This document shows, in pieces, positions 45,083 to 54,784 of a stretch of DNA of 64,000 nucleotides (positions are counted from its first letter, which is position 1; the number at the start of each line of letters is the position of its first letter). The notes beneath the pieces were generated by a model that was not told the origin of the DNA, did not search any database, and saw nothing but the letters and a program-made list of their open reading frames with translations. Source of the DNA: an uncultured Paracoccaceae bacterium (GTDB taxonomy: Bacteria > Pseudomonadota > Alphaproteobacteria > Rhodobacterales > Rhodobacteraceae); NCBI GenBank assembly GCA_951812305.1, contig CATOSB010000025.1:1-64000 (forward strand). The letters run 5' to 3'. Both the position numbers and the translations under genes were made by a program.

Positions 45083-45397
45083 CACCTGCTCCCTCTTTTA
45101 TTCCGGTTCGGCGTGATCTTCATCCCGGCATCAAGCAGGATTGCATCAATCCATGCAAGAGCAGGCGCACGCTCGAAATCAGACCAGAGTCTTTGGTTGG
45201 AATAATCATTCAGGCACCGGGTGCAACTCGTGGTACAATCTGGGTTCTCGCAATCGAGAATACTTCGCGCTGCCATTAAAAGGTCGAAAGCCTTGTATCC
45301 TTCTTCTTGCGTAAGGCGCGTAGAATAACCAGCGCCACCTGAAACAGTATAGTAGAGTACAATCACGAGGTGTCCATCAAGCCTTTGGACTATCGCC
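45082..45397 (-). pseudogene. DUF1998 gene, segment 4 (C-terminus)
   Basis: Joins segment 3 in frame (DARDLKAIVQRLDGHLVIV) across IS66-B. Contains YYTVSGGAGYSTRL and the Cys cluster CENPDCTTSCTRCLNDYSNQ, then LWSDFERAPALAWIDAILL: the signature end of DUF1998 as in DISARM DrmB, Druantia DruE and MrfA helicases. Ends KRGSR with TGA overlapping the next gene's ATG. Confidence 0.8.
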
Positions 45398-46998
45398 GTA
45401 ACTCCCAAGCACCCTGTCCGATAGGGTTGCGGGGTTTTGTTCCGTCAGAGCCGTGCGATGATCTGAGGTGGTGACAGGGTCAGGATTTCCAGGATGTTGA
45501 ACCGGTGTTTTCTGGCCGTCGAGATGACGGACCTGATGTCGGCGAAGACCCGCGCGCCCTCGAGGGTGCGGAAGGTGCCCGAGATTTTCATGCGCAGCTT
45601 CATCATGCGCAGGTCCTGTTCGGCCTGATTGTTTGTGAATGGGACCGCGAAGTCGGCGATGAATCGCAAAACGTCATCGCGGTAGTCACGCAGGCGGAGG
45701 AGCAGGTTGTGGCCTGGCCGCCTGGCTTTTCGGCCGCGGGTGCCGGGGCTTTTGGCCAGCGGGGGCTGGCGTTCGTGGAAGGCGAGCCCCTTGGCGAGGA
45801 TCGCCATGTATCTGGTGACTATACCCTGGCGAACCAGTTCCGGGAGTTCGGTCTCGCCTTGATCCTGAGCCGCGCATCTGAGCTGATTGGCGCTATGAAG
45901 CACTGCGCTCATCTCCGTCGCCCAAGGCTCTTTTTCGATCTCTTCGATGGCCTTGAGTTCGCGCAAGTGATGCGCCCCGCAGAGGGCGTGGGCGTCCACT
46001 CCGCTCATATGGGCGTAGTAGGGTTTCCAGTGATCATGAATGATCGTCCCGCCGGTCAGGAAGGTTGGAACAGCACCGCGTTTGGCGCTGATGCGGTAAT
46101 GGGTGAAGGCGGTATCGCAGATCGTGTGCAGCCAGTGCAGCTTGCCGGCAACACGAAGTCCGGTCTCGTCCAGATGCCGAACGCCGCCTTCGGCAAGCCG
46201 GGCGAGAATGTGTTCAACCACGACACCCATCTTATTTGCCGCGCCGCGCGTCCAGTTGGTCACGCTGGCCGCGCACAAGCTGGTGGCCCCAAACAGGTCG
46301 CGCATAAGCTGGCAGACCCGATCCTCGGGTATCAGCTGCTGAACATTGCAATAGACCGCCACTGCCCGCATGCGCGTGCCATATTGCACATGCGCGGCCA
46401 CGCCATCGGGAAAGCCAGCCGTCGTCGTGGCTCGACAATGGTCGCAACAATAAACCGCCGCCTGATGCTCGGTGACCTCCAGGCGTGGCGCAGGCAAGTC
46501 GAACACCTGACGCTTCTCGATCCCTTTCACCATCTCCGCCGTCAGGGCGCTCTGACAGGCGCTGCAATGCGTCGCCTCATGCCGTTCGACAAAGTCGGGT
46601 GTTGACGTCTGGCGCAGGGTGTCGCCCCGGTGGCCAACTTGGCCGCCACTTTTCTTTCCGGATTTGCCACGCAGGCTGCGCGGGGCTGGCTTCTTCAGGC
46701 CATCACTTGAAGGGGGCTTGCTGCTATTGCTGCTGTTCTTGGCCAACTGTCGGCGCAGGTCCGTGATCTCTTCCGCCATGCTCGCCAACGCAGCTTCAAG
46801 CTCAGCGATCCGACGCAGAGCCGTGGCGAGAAGTTGTTCAAGGGCGGCAACCTGATCCATCCCACCACTGATTCAGAGAAATCAACCCGGCGCCACAGAA
46901 TTCAGACAAGAAAGAAAAAAAACACGCGCAAAATGGCAAATTCGACTCACCATAAAACTGACAATAACACTCAAACGTGGGGGGTGCTTGGGAGTTAC
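45398..46998 (-). mobile_element. IS66-B copy 3, complete (1601 bp)
   Basis: 17-bp ends GTAACTCCCAAGCACCC; duplication CTATCGCC at 45390-45397 and 46999-47006. Removal restores the DUF1998 frame. Confidence 0.97.
45445..46860 (-). CDS. tnpC: IS66-family transposase (IS66-B)
   Basis: 471 residues, same protein as at 9399; all DDE and zinc-binding motifs present. Confidence 0.95.
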   Translation of the reverse strand: MDQVAALEQLLATALRRIAELEAALASMAEEITDLRRQLAKNSSNSSKPPSSDGLKKPAPRSLRGKSGKKSGGQVGHRGDTLRQTSTPDFVERHEATHCSACQSALTAEMVKGIEKRQVFDLPAPRLEVTEHQAAVYCCDHCRATTTAGFPDGVAAHVQYGTRMRAVAVYCNVQQLIPEDRVCQLMRDLFGATSLCAASVTNWTRGAANKMGVVVEHILARLAEGGVRHLDETGLRVAGKLHWLHTICDTAFTHYRISAKRGAVPTFLTGGTIIHDHWKPYYAHMSGVDAHALCGAHHLRELKAIEEIEKEPWATEMSAVLHSANQLRCAAQDQGETELPELVRQGIVTRYMAILAKGLAFHERQPPLAKSPGTRGRKARRPGHNLLLRLRDYRDDVLRFIADFAVPFTNNQAEQDLRMMKLRMKISGTFRTLEGARVFADIRSVISTARKHRFNILEILTLSPPQIIARL

Positions 46999-47259
46999 CT
47001 ATCGCCTTTAAATCGCGTGCATCTGTTTCGAGAAGCTCAGCTGCACCGAGACGGAGAGCTTCCTGCAAAGTTCGATCGAGTTTGTGAGAGGGCGTGATCA
47101 AGCTTCCATGTCGGTCATGCGGAAGACTTTCGAACAAGAGCGCACGCACGTCGGTCTCGAACACATGTGCAAGGTCGATGGGCCAGACATCAAATGACGG
47201 ATCGTACCGACAATCCCGCCCTGTGCGAGGATTCGTGTGTGGTTCGAGTTGCGTTTTCT
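46999..47259 (-). pseudogene. DUF1998 gene, segment 3
   Basis: Reads TQLEPHTNPRTGRDCRYDPS, FDVWPIDLAHVFETDVRALL and PSHKLDRTLQEALRLGAAEL. The H-x-FETDVRALLF strand and the ALRLGAAELLE helix are the conserved core of DUF1998. Bounded by IS66-A copy 5 on the right and IS66-B copy 3 on the left, in frame with both neighbours. Confidence 0.78.
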
Positions 47260-47269
47260 GTAAGCGGTG

Positions 47270-48908
47270 TCACCGCGCCCTGTCAAAGTTCCAGGGCATC
47301 AGTTCGTCGATGCGGGCTGCTGGATGGCCGGCAGCGATGGCTTCGAGGGTTGCCTTGAGATAGGCATAGGGCTCGACGTCATTGAGCTTGCAGGTTTCGA
47401 TCAGGGAGGCGATACGCCCCCAGTTTCTGCCACCTTCGTCATGGCCCGCAAAGAGCGCGTTCTTACGATTGAGGGCAATAGGGCGGATGGTTCGCTCGAC
47501 CACGTTGCTGTCCATCTCGATAGCGCCGTCGTCGAGAAAGAGCTTCAGTCCGTCCATGTGTTTGGCGATGTAGGAGAGCTTATCGCCGAGGCGTGATTTG
47601 GTCGAGATGCGGGAGCGGACGGTTTTGAGCCAGATCTCGAATGCCTCGATCAGCGGTTTGGTCTTTTCCTGGCGAACAGCTTTGCGCTCGGCGGCGGGTT
47701 TTCCTCTGATCTCAGCCTCGATCTTGTAGAACTCGGCAATCCGCCTGAGCCCATCCCCTGCAATGGGCGAGCCATCGCGGTCATGCACTTCCTTGAGCTT
47801 GCGCCGCGCATGAGCCCAGCAATAGGCCAGTTTGACGGATCCTGAGTTACGGCCCGGTTTGGTCAGGGCAATTATAACCCGTATAGCCATCCACCTGCAG
47901 CGTACCGCTGAAGCCGGTCAGGAACTCCGTTGCGTGTTTGCCGCCACGCCCATCGGCGTAACAGAACACAACACCCGGTGGGGCGGTGCCCCCGAAGGGC
48001 CGCTCATCGCGGGCAATGGCCCAGAGATACCCGGTCTTGGTTCTGCCGCGCCCCGGATCGAGCACCGGACAGCGCGTCTCATCGGCAAAGAGCTTGCTGG
48101 AAGATTTGATATCTTTGAACAGATGATCCACCACGGGAGCAAGATGGAAGGATATCCGGCCCATCCAGCCCGCAAGGGTGGAGCGGTGCAGATCAAGGCC
48201 GGATCGGGCATAAATCTGCGCCTGCCGGAACAAGGGGCAGTGATCGGCGTACTTGGACACGGCCACCTGCGCCAATGTCCCCTCGGTAGGCAGGCCACCC
48301 TCGATCAGATGAACCGGTGCAGGCGCCTGGGCCACGCCAGCGTCCTTGTTCGGGCAGGCGTATTTGGGCCGGATGGTCACGATCACCCGCGCCTGGGCCG
48401 GAACAATATCCAGTCGTTCGGTGCGATCTTCGCCGATCCTGACCATCTCACCACAGCCGCAGGGGCATGTAATGCTGGCAGGCTCGATCACCTGTTCGAT
48501 ACGTTCCAGATGATCCGGCAGGTTCCCAAGGTTGCGCTGCACAGGTTTGCGCTTCTTGCGCGGTTTGGTCATCTCGATTGTTTCTGACTGCGCCTCGGCC
48601 TCCGCTGTCGCGACCTCCAGATCTTCAAAAGCCAGTTGCCGTTCATCCGGGCTGAGCTTCTCGGAGCGTTTGCCATAGACCAGCTGGTGCAGTTCTTTGA
48701 CAAAATGCTCCAGACGCGCGTTGATCGCCTCAAGTTCCACGTTCTGCGTGGCGAGAGCGGCGTTGCTTTCTTCGAGTGCACAATTGCGCGACGTCAGGTT
48801 GCTGTTCAACAGGCTCACGCCAAACGCCTCTTTCCGTGCCGCCAAAACAACCGCCCGCACCTCCGCGGGAAGGGCATCCAGATCAAGGGATTCAAGGGCG
48901 TCAGGCAT
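47270..48908 (-). pseudogene. tnpC: IS66 TnpC, one-base frameshift
   Basis: Same protein as copy 1, but an extra A near 47870-47872 (GGGCAATTATAACC versus GGGCATTATAACC) shifts the frame after VDGYTGYN. The first 350 codons and the last ~200 codons are each open. The catalytic Glu falls in the shifted part. Confidence 0.92.
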
Positions 48909-48963
48909 GGCGTGTTCTTAGCAGATCAGGCCACAATTTACACCCTGTACATAAGGCTGAGAG

Positions 48964-49317
48964 TCACTCTGCCGCACCCGGTCGACGTGTCCGCCGCGCC
49001 GTCACCCGTCGCCAGTCCAGACCCTCAAACAGAGTCTCAAATTGCGCCTTGGACAGCCGCATCACGCCATCATGGACCCTGGGCCAGGCGAACTTGCCCT
49101 GTTCCAGCCGCTTGTACGTCATCACCAGACCGGACCCATCCCAAAGCAGAACCTTGATGCGATCTCCACGTTTGGCGCGGAACACGATGATTACGCCCGA
49201 GTGCGGATCAAGGCCCGGATCGCGTTCGGCAACCGCCGCCAGCCCGTCATGGCCCTTCCTGAAATCCACCGGCCTGGTCGCAATCACAACCCGCACCGAT
49301 TGAGACGGAACAATCAT
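48964..49317 (-). CDS. tnpB: IS66 TnpB (Orf2-like)
   Basis: 117 residues, as copy 1; ATGA overlap with tnpA. Confidence 0.92.
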   Translation of the reverse strand: MIVPSQSVRVVIATRPVDFRKGHDGLAAVAERDPGLDPHSGVIIVFRAKRGDRIKVLLWDGSGLVMTYKRLEQGKFAWPRVHDGVMRLSKAQFETLFEGLDWRRVTARRTRRPGAAE

Positions 49318-49670
49318 CCCTGTCGCGCCAGGTGCCGCGCAACATCCTTGATCCGTTTTGTGGCCGTGCTTTTGGGCAGGCGGACAGTGACAGATCCCGC
49401 GATGATCTCAACACCGTCAAAGGGCGAAGGCGGTGGTGTCGCAAGCACTGCGATCTCTGCAAAACCAGACGTCTGACCCTCGTCACGCGCGACCTTGCGC
49501 CTGGCCGTCGTGCGCCATGTCGATAACCGCGTCGCCGACATACCGTGTTTGCGAGCCACACCCGCAACCGTCGCGCCTGGCGCATACGTCTCGGCCACAA
49601 TCGCCGCGCGCTCCGCCGCCGTCCGCAGTACAGGTTTGCGACGCGAAACCTCCGCCCCATCATCCAACAT
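49314..49670 (-). CDS. tnpA: IS66 TnpA
   Basis: 118 residues with the SVTVRLPKSTATKRIKDV C-terminus (copy 1 subtype) and full N-terminus. ATG at 49670 after GGAGGTGATTTG. Confidence 0.92.
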   Translation of the reverse strand: MLDDGAEVSRRKPVLRTAAERAAIVAETYAPGATVAGVARKHGMSATRLSTWRTTARRKVARDEGQTSGFAEIAVLATPPPSPFDGVEIIAGSVTVRLPKSTATKRIKDVARHLARQG

Positions 49671-49750
49671 CAAATCACCTCCAGATCATTGGAGACCAGC
49701 ATCTCATATCAAACCGCAAGCCGATACCATGGGGCGCTCGCACCGGTTAC

Positions 49751-49794
49751 CGTTTTCTGTTGCCAGGCGTTCCCGGGCCCAAATGCGTGAGCTG
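49751..49794 (-). pseudogene. DUF1998 gene, segment 2
   Basis: Fourteen codons, AHAFGPGNAWQQKT, between IS256 copy 2 and IS66-A copy 5. In frame with segments 1 and 3 once elements and duplicates are removed. Confidence 0.72.
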
Positions 49795-50770
49795 GAGTTA
49801 TGCCCGAAAGTTGGTGATGGCCTGAAGCGGGCGGCATATCATGGCGGTGCAATCGCGCCGTCAATCTCAATGAGAAAGGATATGCCACCATGGCCAAATC
49901 TACTATTGTACCATTCGAACTTCCATCGGAATTTTCACCTGATCCGCTGACCGAAGTGATCCAGTCCGGTGCGAAGGAGCTTCTGCGCACGGCGGTTCAA
50001 GCTGAAGTTTCCGCATTCATCGCCGAGTACGCGCATCTTTTGGACGAAGAAGGCCGCCAACGCCTTGTCCGTCACGGTTTCTTGCCGGAGCGCGAGATGA
50101 TGACGGGGATCGGCACGGTTCCTGTACAGGTGCCGCGCGTTCGGGACCGCGGCAGCAATGAAGATGGAAGCAAGATCAAGTTCCGCTCGGCGCTGGTGCC
50201 GCCCTATTTGCGCAAGTCGAAGTCAGTGGAAGAGTTGCTCCCCTGGCTGTACCTGAAAGGTATCTCGACAGGCGACTTCAGCGAAGCACTGGCAGCACTT
50301 CTTGGGCCGGATGCCGAGGGGCTGTCGTCTTCGACCATCACGCGTCTGAAGGCTGCGTGGTGGGAGGAATATGAGACCTGGCGCAAGCGCGATCTCACTG
50401 GCAAGCGCTATGTCTACATCTGGGCGGACGGGGTTTACTTCACGCCGCGTCTGGACGGGGATCGTCAATGTATGTTGGTCATTATAGGCGCAGATGAGTA
50501 TGGTCAGAAGGATGTTTTGGCGATTATGGACGGGTTCCGAGAGAATGCCGACAGTTGGCGCGACCTGTTGAAGGGGCTAAAGAAACGTGGTCTGGCGGTG
50601 CCCCCGGAACTGGCCATCGGCGACGGCGCACTTGGGTTTTGGACCGCTCTGCGCGATGTCTTCCCCGAGACGCGCGAACAGCGATGCTGGGTCCACAAAA
50701 CAGCCAACGTGTTGGGCGCGATGCCAAAATCTTTACACGAAAAGGCCAAGTCCGATCTTCAGGACATCTG

Positions 50771-50809
50771 CCCTCTCGGTGAATGCATGCATTCACCTGT
50801 CAGGTAACA
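50771..50809 (+). repeat. 39-bp hairpin insertion (type 1)
   Basis: TCTCGG, palindrome GGTGAATGCATGCATTCACC, CTGTCAGGTAACA. Outside it, CATCTG and CAGATG add a further 6-bp stem. Identical to the insertion at 31421-31459. Confidence 0.72.
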
Positions 50810-51074
50810 GATGGCCGAGACCAGGAAGGAGGCGAACGCGGCTTTCGATCTTTTCGTGGAAACCTACGGCGTGAAATACGAGAAGGCCGTCGCCAAGTTG
50901 GTGAAAGACCGCAGTGAATTGTTGGCTTTCTATGACTTCCCTGCCGAACACTGGAAGCACATCCGAACCACGAACCCAATTGAAAGCGTTTTTGCCACTG
51001 TCAGGAACCGCACCCGGAAAACCAAGGGCTGCCTGAACCGCAAAACCGCCCTCGCTATGGTGTACAGGCTGATG

Positions 51075-51118
51075 ATCCTTCTCGGGACATTGCTGCGCAA
51101 TACCCTGTCAGACAATGG
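51075..51118 (+). repeat. 44-bp hairpin insertion (type 2)
   Basis: TCTCGGGAC, stem ATTGC/GCAAT, ACCCTGTCAGACAATGG. Identical to 31112-31155. Confidence 0.7.
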
Positions 51119-51258
51119 TCAGCCAAGAAAAAGTGGCGGAAGATCTCCGGACCAAACCGTCTACCCGAAGTCATTCAGGGGGTTGAATTCAAGGACGGCA
51201 TCAAGCAAGTTCAAATCGCCGCCTGATGAAGGCCGTCACCAACTTTTGGGCATATCTC

Positions 51259-51413
51259 GTGAGCTGGAACGGCGTGCTCACAGCTGGGACACCAAGCAAA
51301 CCCTCCGCCGTGCCGTCCACGGTTGACGGTGATGATCCGGCCGAGCTCTGCATCCGGCCGATTTGACCCGGGCGCATGGAAAGTAATGATGCCTAGGATA
51401 TCCGTAGCAGAAT
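51259..51413 (-). pseudogene. DUF1998 gene, segment 1
   Basis: Reads YSATDILGIITFHAPGSNRP, ELGRIITVNRGRHGGGFAW and CPSCEHAVPAH. ELGRIxxVNRGxxGxGFxxCPxC is the DrmB-like stretch with a zinc-binding Cys pair. Cut at about 51413 by the Tn3-type module; everything upstream (helicase or N-terminal part) is absent from the window. Confidence 0.75.
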
Positions 51414-51415
51414 AC

Positions 51416-52039
51416 CTAGGGTGTCATTTGGTTTTTAATACGGTTTTTTTTGATCCAGTTGGACAGGTTTGCGGGCGTGGTGCTGTAGCGGTTTGCAATG
51501 AAGCGTTGTGTTGAGCCATTGGCGAGTAGGGCTTTGATCTCAGGCCTGAAGGCGTCCAGCCTGGACTTCCCTGGACCTTTGGGGCGTCCAAGAGGTTTTC
51601 CGGACGCGCGCCGCGCACGTAGGGCCTCCCTGGTGCGTGAGGAAATCAGATCCCGTTCAATCTCGGCAGCCATGGCAAAAGCCATTGCGATAATCTTGCT
51701 TTGGATGGTGTCATCCAGTTGCCAATTACCTTTGAGAGCATAGACGTGCACACCCTTGTGCGTGGCGATTGACAGGATTTCCATGCACTCAAGCATGGAA
51801 CGGCCGAGCCGTGAAAGTTCGCTTACCAAAAGCGTATCACCCCGGGTCAGGTTTTCAAGTACCTCAGCGACCTTACGTTTGCGCCAGGGCGTTTTGCCTG
51901 ATGCTCTTTCTTCAACAAACGTGACGCGGCCAGGGTCTCGGCTGTTGGCGAAGGCTAAGATATCGGCCTTGTTTTTCTCGAGGTCCTGATCGGCGGTGGA
52001 AACCCGGAGATAACCGATGCTTTGGGTGGTTTTGGTCAT
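51416..52039 (-). CDS. tnpR: Tn3-family resolvase (serine recombinase)
   Basis: About 207 residues. Catalytic Ser in IGYLRVSTADQDL, conserved TPWRKRKVAEVLENLTRGDT, LVSELSRLGRSM, E-helix IERDLISSRTREALRARR, then a DNA-binding tail (GSTQRFIANRYSTTPANLSN). Tn3 resolvases cut at res to resolve cointegrates. The ATG at 52039 (MTKTTQSIGYL) is preferred; six codons upstream another ATG is open. Divergent from tnpA with 132 bases between, as in Tn3. The stop (51416-51418) lies at the very edge of the module. Confidence 0.88.
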   Translation of the reverse strand: MTKTTQSIGYLRVSTADQDLEKNKADILAFANSRDPGRVTFVEERASGKTPWRKRKVAEVLENLTRGDTLLVSELSRLGRSMLECMEILSIATHKGVHVYALKGNWQLDDTIQSKIIAMAFAMAAEIERDLISSRTREALRARRASGKPLGRPKGPGKSRLDAFRPEIKALLANGSTQRFIANRYSTTPANLSNWIKKNRIKNQMTP

Positions 52040-52171
52040 CGTTCGATAAAAACACATTGGATCGTTTATTACGATATCGAATAGTTCATTTTAATCAGCG
52101 ATATTTACCTCTCATACCAGCCAGTCATAACGAACGTTTCCACAATAACGTCTACCCCGGGGAGGGGCGCT
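52040..52171. promoter_or_regulatory. probable res site and divergent promoters
   Basis: AT-rich intergenic DNA between divergent tnpR and tnpA, where Tn3 elements hold res. Short inverted motifs occur (CGATATCG near 52074; TAACGAACGTTTCC and CCACAATAACG near 52128-52150). Subsites cannot be assigned by eye. Confidence 0.5.
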
Positions 52172-54784
52172 ATGGCCCGTATGCAAGTTCTCAATCCAAC
52201 GGCCCAAAAGGCGTTCGACAGCCCGCCCACCTTTGATCATCGAGAACGCCAATCAGCCTTTGATTTTTCGAGCATTCTGGTCGACCTGGCGCAGACGCTG
52301 CGACACCCGGCTTACCAAGTCATGTTTCTGGTCGGGTGCGGATATTTCAAAGCCTGCAAGCGCTTCTTTCCATCAAACAGCTTCCATCAGCGCGATCTGG
52401 AATACGTCGCGCATAAACTATCCGTCACAGATGTGACAGGCTGGAATTATCCCGACCGTGCTCGTCAACGTCATCAAAAGATGATCCTCGAATTCTATGG
52501 TTTTCGCCCCTTCGATACTGATGCGGCCAATTCTGTGGAAGTCGAGATTGCTACTATGGCGCGGCAGCATTTGAAACCGCGCCTGATCTTTGAACGCTGC
52601 ACCGATTTTCTCTTGCAGCAGAAGTATCAGTTACCCAAAGCCAGGACACTCATCGAGTTGATCCGCATAGGGCTCCAGGCACGCAAGGCCGAACTGGTCG
52701 AAGGGATGAATGAGCAGCTTGGCGATAATGCGCGCGCCTTGCTCGATGGGCTTTTCACCATCGAACAGGAAAGCAGTCGCTATCGGTTGACCCTGCTCAA
52801 GCGTATTTCGCAATCGATCAAACCAACGCAAATCAAAGAAACGGTCGCAGATTTCGAAACAGTATCCGAGATATTCAAACAGTTAGAGCCATCAATTGAT
52901 GTGCTGGACCTGAGCCCAGCAGGCATCCAATACTTTGCACAGGGCGTGCTCAAATCAGAGATTTTTCAACTGCAACGCCGCTCAGACGGGGACCGCTATA
53001 TTCACGCTACGGCTTTCATCAACCATCAGCTGTTTCGTTTGGGTGATACACTTATCGATCAACTGCTCAGCGCCATGGCGAGCTTTCAGACGACCGCAGC
53101 GCGTCAGTACAAAGAACGGATGTTTGAACAGCGAAATGAACAGACGGCGCGGCTCAAAACCGTAGTGGTGGAATTGGATCAATCTGCGTTCGTTTTTCGC
53201 AATCAGGTACAGGCCCTGACTGACGATGCCGATCTCACAGACAGTCAGAAAGTTAAGCAGATCAGAGGGTTGCTCGAAATTGATGTGTCATCAAATTTCG
53301 AGCAACTGAAGGCAGATATGTTTGAGAGCGGGGATGAACCTGAATGGCATGATCTTCTTGAACGCCAATCACGACGTCTGCAGAACAAGATCAGTCCAAT
53401 CCTGAGAGCGCTTGACTTTGAGGCGAACGCGCGGTCGCATCCTCTGGCCAAGGCCATCACCCAATTCAAAGATGACCTTGCTCCTTGCCTGGATTTTTTG
53501 AGTGATCAGGAGCGCACCGCTCTGACGCCCATCGGCGGCCAGTTTCGATTATCACTCTATAAGGTATTTCTGTTTCAGCACGTCGCAGCAGCCGTCAAGG
53601 CTGGAAATCTCAATCTGCGCCGGTCTTACAAATACCGTCCGATGGACAGCTATTTGATCGACCCAGGACGCTGGCAAGATCAACGTGAACAACTGCTTGA
53701 GCGGGCCGGGCTCACAGAATTCTCGGATCCCGGGCCAATATTGGCATCGTTAAAGTCGGCATTGCACGCCCAATATCAGCAAACAAACGTGGAAGCAGAT
53801 GCCAATTCGCATTTGCGGTTTCGCACTGATGGTAAGTTTGTGCTGGATACGCCTGCGAATGATGATGGCCCGGAAACAGGAGGAGGCCTCTTCCCTCAGC
53901 GGCAATACTTGCCGCTGGCACAGATCCTCGAAGTTATCAATTCTACCACGGGTATGCTGTCATCCTTCGAGCATTGGCAGCAAAGCCACGTCCAATCCGC
54001 AGCCTCTCGACCCGCGCTGCTGGCGGGCATCATCGGCCTTGGTTGCGGGATCGGAGTGCGCAAGATGGCGCGCATCTCCTCATTTGTCACAGAGAAGGAG
54101 CTCGAGCATATGGTCAACTGGAGATTCCATTTGGAAAACATCCGTGCGGCCAATGATAAAGTGCTGCAGCTCATGGGAAATTTGGAGATACCAAAACTCT
54201 ACCAAGCAGGCGAACATCTTCACACCGCCAGTGACGGACAGAAATTCGAAGTGCGCGGCGAAAGTCTGCATTCCAGTCGTTCTTTTAAATATTTCGGCCA
54301 AGGCCGGGTGTCAGTGCCTACACCTTTATTGATGAACGTCACCGGCTTTGGCACTCACTGGTCATCAGCGCTTCAGATCGTGAAAGCGCCTATGTCATTG
54401 ATGGGCTGATGCACAATGACGTGGTCAAAAGCGATCTCCATTCGACGGATACACACGGATATACCGAAGCGATCTTCGGGCTGACCTACCTGCTGGGGTT
54501 CTCATTCGCGCCAAGGATCAAAGCGCTCACCAAGCAGAGCCTCTATCACTTTCGCGATCAGGGCCGAGACGAGCACAATGGCTGGAAGATTGGCCCGGAC
54601 AAATACGTCAACGAGGCGATCATCATCGAAAATTGGGATCAACTGCTCCGGCTGGTTGTGACTATCAAACTCAAGGAGAACACCGCGTCTGACATCTTCC
54701 GACGGCTCAATTCCTACTCGCGTCAGCACGCGCTCTATCAAACCACCAAAGCCTTCGGACAGATCATCAAATCATTGTTTATCC
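52172..54784 (+). pseudogene. tnpA: Tn3-family transposase, main part (frameshift, then IS66-B)
   Basis: Starts MARMQVLNPTAQKAFDSPPT after GGGGAGGGG. N-terminal DUF4158 region, long helical middle, DDE core with Asp 1 in ASDGQKFEVRGES. Near 54307 a missing G (CGGGTGTC for CGGGGTGTC) shifts the frame after KYFGQGR. The correct continuation VSAYTFIDERHRLWHSLVIS with Asp 2 (VIDGLMHNDVV) is open in the next frame through 54784, where IS66-B interrupts at IIKSLFI. Confidence 0.9.

Larger units (their letters stand above)
47260..49750 (-). mobile_element. IS66-A copy 5 (2491 bp)
   Basis: Both ends complete; duplication CGTTTTCT at 47252-47259 and 49751-49758. Longest IS66-A copy, with full-length tnpA, but tnpC is frameshifted. 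Confidence 0.96.
49890..51226 (+). pseudogene. IS256-family transposase with two hairpin insertions
   Basis: As copy 1 on the other strand: Asp 1 in WADGVYFTP, Asp 2 in LAIGDGALGFW, Glu in NPIESVFATVR. A 39-bp insertion at 50771-50809 brings an in-frame TAA after about 293 codons, and a 44-bp insertion at 51075-51118 shifts the frame near the end. The correct C-terminus (NRLPEVIQGVEFKDGIKQVQ, stop at 51226) is present in the third part. 1337 minus 83 bases is 418 codons. Confidence 0.88.
49795..51258 (+). mobile_element. IS256 copy 2 (1464 bp) in the DUF1998 gene
   Basis: Ends GAGTTATGCCCGAAAGTTGG and GAGATATGCCCAAAAGTTGG (inward); 8-bp duplication GTGAGCTG at 49787-49794 and 51259-51266. 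Same length and hairpin insertions as copy 1. Confidence 0.95.

Noticed and set aside
45505..46605. 366-codon plus-strand frame antisense to the IS66-B transposase
   Set aside because: Present opposite every IS66-B copy as a by-product of GC-rich codon use; no family features.
50771..50809. Classic matched-codon translational bypass site
   Set aside because: No take-off/landing codon pair restoring the correct frame could be found for either insertion; only the hairpin and the restored consensus support skipping.
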